Positions 60,098-64,000 of a stretch of 64,000 nucleotides of DNA are shown in pieces; within the stretch, counting starts at the first letter, position 1; the number at the start of each line of letters is the position of its first letter. Source of the stretch: a virus. Position numbers and translations under genes: made by a program. The notes under the pieces were generated by a model that did not search any database, had not been told where the DNA came from, and saw only the letters and a list, made by a program, of their open reading frames with translations. Location of the stretch: the IMG/VR virus record IMGVR_UViG_3300024344_003321, positions 1-64,000 of that record. The stretch is one strand, 5' to 3'.

Positions 60098-60949
60098 ATG
60101 TATTTAGACAAATATACAATACAGGGAACTATAAATAATGATGCAAATCCTTGTTTTCATAATCCTAATACTTTTCCTGATTTTCAAGTTAAATTAGAAC
60201 AATTTAAAAATCATTTAACGGGGTTAGTTGATAATAAAGAATCTAAAACTTTTTATAAATTTGGTGATGGAGATTATTACTTTTTAAAGAGAGTGGGAGT
60301 GGGTAGTGCATCTCCTGGCAAACGAGCTTTAAGTAAGTCATATTCTGATATTAATCACAATGAATTTGTCGAAGGTTCAAAATTAAATGATTATTATACT
60401 TGTGAGATATATCCTGAAAATGTTAGTAAATTTAAAGAAATAATACCTAACACGAATATAGATTATCCTGCAGAATATGGTTATGGGTTGGTTGCTAATA
60501 AATGGTTTTTTGAAAAATTTAATGGTAAAATTGGATTAATTGGGGCCAGTGAAAAGTTATATTTAATTGAAGAACTACTGCAACATGATAGGTATAAAGA
60601 GTATTTGGGTTTGGACCGTTTTAATGATTATATACATTTCCCTCAAAAATATGCTTGTGATGATATTAAAATGGTAGAAGAATTTGTTGGTAATCAATTA
60701 AAGCAATCTGATTCTAACATATTCTTATTGGGAATAGGTCATGCTAAATCAGCCATACTACACAAATTTAAAAAATACACGAACGCTGTTTTTATGGATG
60801 TTGGTGCAGGTATAGATATGATAGCTGGTTGTATCAATGTAAACAGACCTTATGCAGGTGACTGGACAAATTATAGACTTAACAATTACGATTATTCAAA
60901 AATCGATTATTTAAAATACATAGGTGCAGGTAAGGAGGTAGTTTTATAA
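60098..60949 (+). CDS. GT-D-like glycosyltransferase (DUF1792-like)
   Basis: The 283-residue protein starts at ATG 60098, preceded by GAGGATAAGG. It has FYKFGDGDYYFLKRV (about residues 54-68), similar to the RFGDGE motif of GT-D (DUF1792) transferases, a central GKIGLIGASEKLYLIEELL and a late FLLGIGHAKSAILHKF with MDVGAGIDMIAG. It may extend a glycan with a UDP-sugar. This is a reasonable family-level call. Confidence 0.65.
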   Translation: MYLDKYTIQGTINNDANPCFHNPNTFPDFQVKLEQFKNHLTGLVDNKESKTFYKFGDGDYYFLKRVGVGSASPGKRALSKSYSDINHNEFVEGSKLNDYYTCEIYPENVSKFKEIIPNTNIDYPAEYGYGLVANKWFFEKFNGKIGLIGASEKLYLIEELLQHDRYKEYLGLDRFNDYIHFPQKYACDDIKMVEEFVGNQLKQSDSNIFLLGIGHAKSAILHKFKKYTNAVFMDVGAGIDMIAGCINVNRPYAGDWTNYRLNNYDYSKIDYLKYIGAGKEVVL

Positions 60950-61650
60950 TGAATATATATATTTTAACATCAGATAAAAGTAATTTTGTGATAAAAGCTT
61001 TACAATATTGCATAAATAAATTTTGGAAACCCAATCCTAAAGTTTTTATATTGGGGTATAAAGAACCAGCTGTAAAACTTGAAAAAAACTTTACTTTTGT
61101 TTCATTAGGTGAGGATAGAGGTCCAGAACATGTTGGGGGTGACTTAATCAGATTTTTTTCAAAAATAAAAGATAAACATTTTATTTTTTCAGTTGATGAT
61201 TTTTTACCTATTAGGAAAGTAAATAAAAAAATGTTAACACATTTAAAACAAAAAATGAGGTTAGATTCAGTTGGTAGAATTTCTTTAACAGACCAAGTTA
61301 GTGATAAACAGCATAGTGTAGTTGAACAACTTGAGCAATATAATATAATAGAAATGGCTCAGAATGCGAATTACAGAAAATCAGCAGTATGGTCATTGTG
61401 GTCTAAAGAATATTTTTTAAAATATCTTAATCCTAAGATGACATTATGGCAATGGGAATTGGATGAGAGGTGTAAAGGTGATGGTATTCGTATTTTAGGA
61501 ACTAATACCACATTTATTATGCAATCATGCCATTTATTTAAGCGGGGTAAGTTAAAAGCAGATTGGGTAACGGATAGCGAAAGTGATGATGTCATGTTTG
61601 AAAAAGACCAAAAAGTAGTTTCTGAAATAATAGGTATTGTGAATGAGTAA
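60949..61650 (+). CDS. Putative glycosyltransferase
   Basis: This 233-residue protein shows MNIYILTSDKSNFVIKALQYCINKFW, VFILGYKEPA and HFIFSVDDFLPI with a DxD-like acidic site, and CHLFKRGKL at the end. This is an alpha/beta GT-A-like layout. It overlaps both neighbours by 1 and 8 bases. Specific family not recognised. Confidence 0.6.
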   Translation: MNIYILTSDKSNFVIKALQYCINKFWKPNPKVFILGYKEPAVKLEKNFTFVSLGEDRGPEHVGGDLIRFFSKIKDKHFIFSVDDFLPIRKVNKKMLTHLKQKMRLDSVGRISLTDQVSDKQHSVVEQLEQYNIIEMAQNANYRKSAVWSLWSKEYFLKYLNPKMTLWQWELDERCKGDGIRILGTNTTFIMQSCHLFKRGKLKADWVTDSESDDVMFEKDQKVVSEIIGIVNE

Positions 61651-62539
61651 AATATTAGTTACGGGTGGTAGTGGTTTGGTAGGTAAACACCTTAAAGATA
61701 TTTTACCAGACGCTATTTATGTATCATCCAAAAATTTTGATTTGATGGACATCAATCGTGTGGATGCAATGATTGACTTTTTCAGACCCAATATAGTTAT
61801 TCACTTGGCAGCTAAAGTGGGTGGTATCATGGATAACATAACCTACCCAGTGGATTATTTAGAAGAAAACATTTTGATGAATACAAATATACTAAAAAAA
61901 TGTCATGAATTTAAAGTGGATAGAGTTATAAGTATTTTAAGCACATGTATTTACCCAGACCATGTTGATACTTATCCGATGGTGGAAACAGATTTATTTA
62001 ATGGACCACCAACACCAACTAATTTTTCATACGGGTTTGCAAAAAGATGCATGGCCACCCATATTGATTCTTATGTAAAACAATACAATAAAAAATGGTC
62101 TTATTTAATACCTTGTAATTTATATGGAGAATATGATAAATATGAAGAACATAATAGTCATTTTGTATCTGCTTTAATTAAAAAAATATATGAGAATGAT
62201 ACTGAAATGACTCTATGGGGTACTGGTAAACCATTAAGGCAATTTATGCATGGTGGTGATTTGGCTAGAGTTATCAAATATATGATTGATAATAATATAG
62301 TTGGTAATTTTAATGTAGCTCCACCAGAAGTGTATAGTATAGACGAAATTACAGAAATAGCAAAAAAAGCTTGTAATAAAGAAAATTTAGTTGTATATTA
62401 TGATAATAATAAACCAGATGGACAATTTAGAAAAGATGTTGATTCTTCCAAATTATTATCAATTCTAAAAGATTTTAAATTCACATCATTGGAAGATGGT
62501 ATAAAAATTACTTATGATGCAGTAAAGGGTAAATTATGA
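61643..62539 (+). CDS. GDP-L-fucose synthase-like epimerase/reductase
   Basis: This 298-residue extended SDR has TGGSGLVGKHL (residues 7-17), HLAAKVGGIMDN, SILSTCIYPD, PTPTNFSYGFAKR (catalytic Tyr/Lys) and CNLYGEYDKYEEHNSHFVSALI. The pattern fits the Fcl (GDP-4-keto-6-deoxymannose epimerase-reductase) and colitose synthase group. Its likely role is the last step of a 6-deoxy or 3,6-dideoxy sugar nucleotide. A ColD-like gene is two genes downstream. Confidence 0.85.
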   Translation: MSKILVTGGSGLVGKHLKDILPDAIYVSSKNFDLMDINRVDAMIDFFRPNIVIHLAAKVGGIMDNITYPVDYLEENILMNTNILKKCHEFKVDRVISILSTCIYPDHVDTYPMVETDLFNGPPTPTNFSYGFAKRCMATHIDSYVKQYNKKWSYLIPCNLYGEYDKYEEHNSHFVSALIKKIYENDTEMTLWGTGKPLRQFMHGGDLARVIKYMIDNNIVGNFNVAPPEVYSIDEITEIAKKACNKENLVVYYDNNKPDGQFRKDVDSSKLLSILKDFKFTSLEDGIKITYDAVKGKL

Positions 62540-63111
62540 AGCATTTAAGATTACCAGAAAATTATTTAACTGACAGTAGTGTAGTATTTGACTTAGGTGG
62601 TTATAACGGCACTTATAGTGGACTAATACACAATATATGTGCATGTTCTATATTTTTATTTGAGCCAGTTGAAGGATATTATACTCATTGTGTTAATAGA
62701 TTCAAGGGGAACGATAATATTAAATGTTTTAATTATGGGTTAGGTAGTAATAATGAACTTATATCATTATATATTGGTGGTGATTCATCATCAATTTATA
62801 AAACAAAACAAAATACAGATGAATTAGTATTATGCGAAATAAAACATTTTGGTGAGTTTATAAAACAAAATGAAATTAAACATATAGATTTGATTAAAAT
62901 AAATATTGAAGGTGGTGAATATGATTTATTAGAATATTTAATTGACGGTGGTGACATATTAAAAATAGGTAAACTCCAAATTCAATTTCATAACTTTGAT
63001 AAAAATGCAGAAAAAAGAAAAAGAGAAATAGTAAAAAAATTAAAGGTAACCCATTCAATGGATTGGAAACAGGGTGAATGGACTTGGGAAGAATGGAGTT
63101 TAAAACAATGA
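62536..63111 (+). CDS. FkbM-family methyltransferase
   Basis: This 191-residue protein has VVFDLGGYNGTYSGL (SAM site, residues 16-31), LFEPVEGYYTHC (FEP), and HIDLIKINIEGGEYDLLEYLI (about 113-135), the classic FkbM order. It probably methylates a sugar. It overlaps both neighbours by 4 bases. Its length is at the low end of the family. Confidence 0.85.
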   Translation: MKHLRLPENYLTDSSVVFDLGGYNGTYSGLIHNICACSIFLFEPVEGYYTHCVNRFKGNDNIKCFNYGLGSNNELISLYIGGDSSSIYKTKQNTDELVLCEIKHFGEFIKQNEIKHIDLIKINIEGGEYDLLEYLIDGGDILKIGKLQIQFHNFDKNAEKRKREIVKKLKVTHSMDWKQGEWTWEEWSLKQ

Positions 63112-64000
63112 TAACTTTAGTAAAAGATACAATAGGTAATGATGATATTGACCAATTAATAGATTGGTTAAAAACTTATCCAAGATTAACAAAGGGTCCA
63201 CTGACCATGGAGTTGGAAAAGAAGTGGTCTAAATGGTTAGGAAGAAAATATTCAGTATTTTGTAATTCAGGTTCATCTGCTAATCTTTTAATGTTGTCTG
63301 CATTAAAAGAAGGTCATTACATGAAAAACAATAAGGTGGTAGTCCCATCGGTTGCTTGGTCAACAGATTTAGCTCCCGTGATGCAATTAGGAATGGAACC
63401 TATTTTATGTGATTCTAACATAAAAGAGTTGTCAGTTGATTTAAATCATTTAGAACAATTATTTCAACTACACTCCCCATCAGCATTAATGTTTGTATCT
63501 GTATTGGGTTTAGTTCCTGATATGGAAAAAATTGTAAAGTTATGTTTGCAGTATAATGTAACATTGTTAGAAGATACTTGTGAATCAATGGGGTGTGAAT
63601 ATAAGAATAAGAAACTCGGGACTTTCAGTAAAATGTCAAGCTTTTCAACATATTTTGGACATCATATTTCAACAATTGAAGGTGGTTTTGTTACAACAGA
63701 TGATGAAGAATTATATGAATTATTATTATCATTGAGGAGTCATGGTTGGGATAGGGATTTAAGTAAAAGTTCACAAATTACTTTGCAACACGATTGGTCA
63801 GTATCAGAATTTGATGCTATGTACACTTTTTACCATCCTGGGTTTAATCTACGGTCCACAGATTTACAAGCATTTATTGGGATAAATCAAATAGACAAAT
63901 TAGATGAATGGGGTGAAAAAAGAGAAAATAATTTTAAGTTATACCAAAAGTTAATAAAGAATGATTATTGGAAAGTGAATCCAACGCCCGATTCATTCAT
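63108..64000 (+). CDS. ColD-like PLP sugar dehydratase, 5' part
   Basis: The gene starts at ATG 63108 and runs off the window end. The 297 visible codons show the DegT fold: FCNSGSSANLLMLSAL, VVPSVAWSTDL, LLEDTCESMG (PLP Asp156) and FSTYFGHHISTIEGG. At the place of the usual Schiff-base lysine is His185. That swap is known from GDP-4-keto-6-deoxymannose 3-dehydratase (ColD), which removes a hydroxyl to make 3,6-dideoxy sugars. The Fcl-like gene upstream would fit GDP-colitose or similar. Confidence 0.8.
   Translation, partial: MITLVKDTIGNDDIDQLIDWLKTYPRLTKGPLTMELEKKWSKWLGRKYSVFCNSGSSANLLMLSALKEGHYMKNNKVVVPSVAWSTDLAPVMQLGMEPILCDSNIKELSVDLNHLEQLFQLHSPSALMFVSVLGLVPDMEKIVKLCLQYNVTLLEDTCESMGCEYKNKKLGTFSKMSSFSTYFGHHISTIEGGFVTTDDEELYELLLSLRSHGWDRDLSKSSQITLQHDWSVSEFDAMYTFYHPGFNLRSTDLQAFIGINQIDKLDEWGEKRENNFKLYQKLIKNDYWKVNPTPDSF

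Overview
The window is a contiguous piece of an AT-rich, T4-like tailed phage (contractile-tailed myovirus). All supported genes lie on the + strand and are tightly packed, with many 1-11 bp overlaps. The T4 core identifies it: prohead scaffold (gp22), major capsid protein (gp23), neck and tail completion proteins (gp13, gp14, gp15), sheath (gp18), tube (gp19), gp26, tape measure (gp29), gp53 and hub. The replication set is gp32, UvsX, RNase H, gp41, gp43, gp45, gp44 and gp62. The low GC, phage-encoded ribosomal protein bS21, class II ribonucleotide reductase and sugar genes suggest an aquatic (marine-type) phage. The sequence does not name the host.

Layout. 1-11.3 kb: capsid, neck, sheath and tube genes, punctuated by copies of a TATTTATANNTGA box that I read as the late promoter. 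11.3-19.8 kb: tape measure and baseplate. 19.8-24.6 kb: a small family A DNA polymerase-like protein, unknown proteins, a thioredoxin-like protein and a zinc protein. 24.7-36.2 kb: DNA metabolism (gp32, UvsX, RNase H, gp41, NrdJ, dUTPase, gp43), interrupted by a duplicated remnant of the nrdJ 3' end and a secreted trypsin-like lipoprotein. 36.2-44.3 kb: QueD, QueE and FolE, a DUF262-HNH nuclease, an ADP-heptose cassette, a glycosyltransferase and a DpdA-like transglycosylase. This looks like a 7-deazaguanine DNA-modification system with no QueC in the window. 44.3-51.3 kb: clamp and clamp loader, zinc ribbons, a DUF1599 protein, an orphan class II aminoacyl-tRNA synthetase-like enzyme, an acyl-CoA thioesterase, an odd tRNA, a Cas4/RecB-like nuclease, a sugar epimerase and a SLOG protein. 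51.4-64 kb: a large glycan locus with many glycosyltransferases, two DegT-type enzymes, a GDP-fucose-synthase-like reductase and an FkbM methyltransferase. One glycosyltransferase in it is split by a homing endonuclease.

How it fits together: structural genes build the virion. The replisome and nucleotide enzymes copy the genome, and NrdJ and Dut adjust dNTPs. FolE, QueD and QueE would make a 7-deazaguanine base that DpdA exchanges into DNA. The sugar genes probably decorate the virion or alter the host envelope.

The most unusual items are: a class II (long variable arm, leucine-type) tRNA with an asparagine GUU anticodon and Asn-like acceptor end, close to an AsnRS/AspRS-like core enzyme lacking an anticodon domain; the DpdA cluster with its DUF262-HNH neighbour; the lipoprotein serine protease beside an nrdJ duplication scar; and a likely frameshift-expressed gp26 extension just upstream of the tape measure gene. 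The portal, terminase, prohead protease and primase genes are not in this window.
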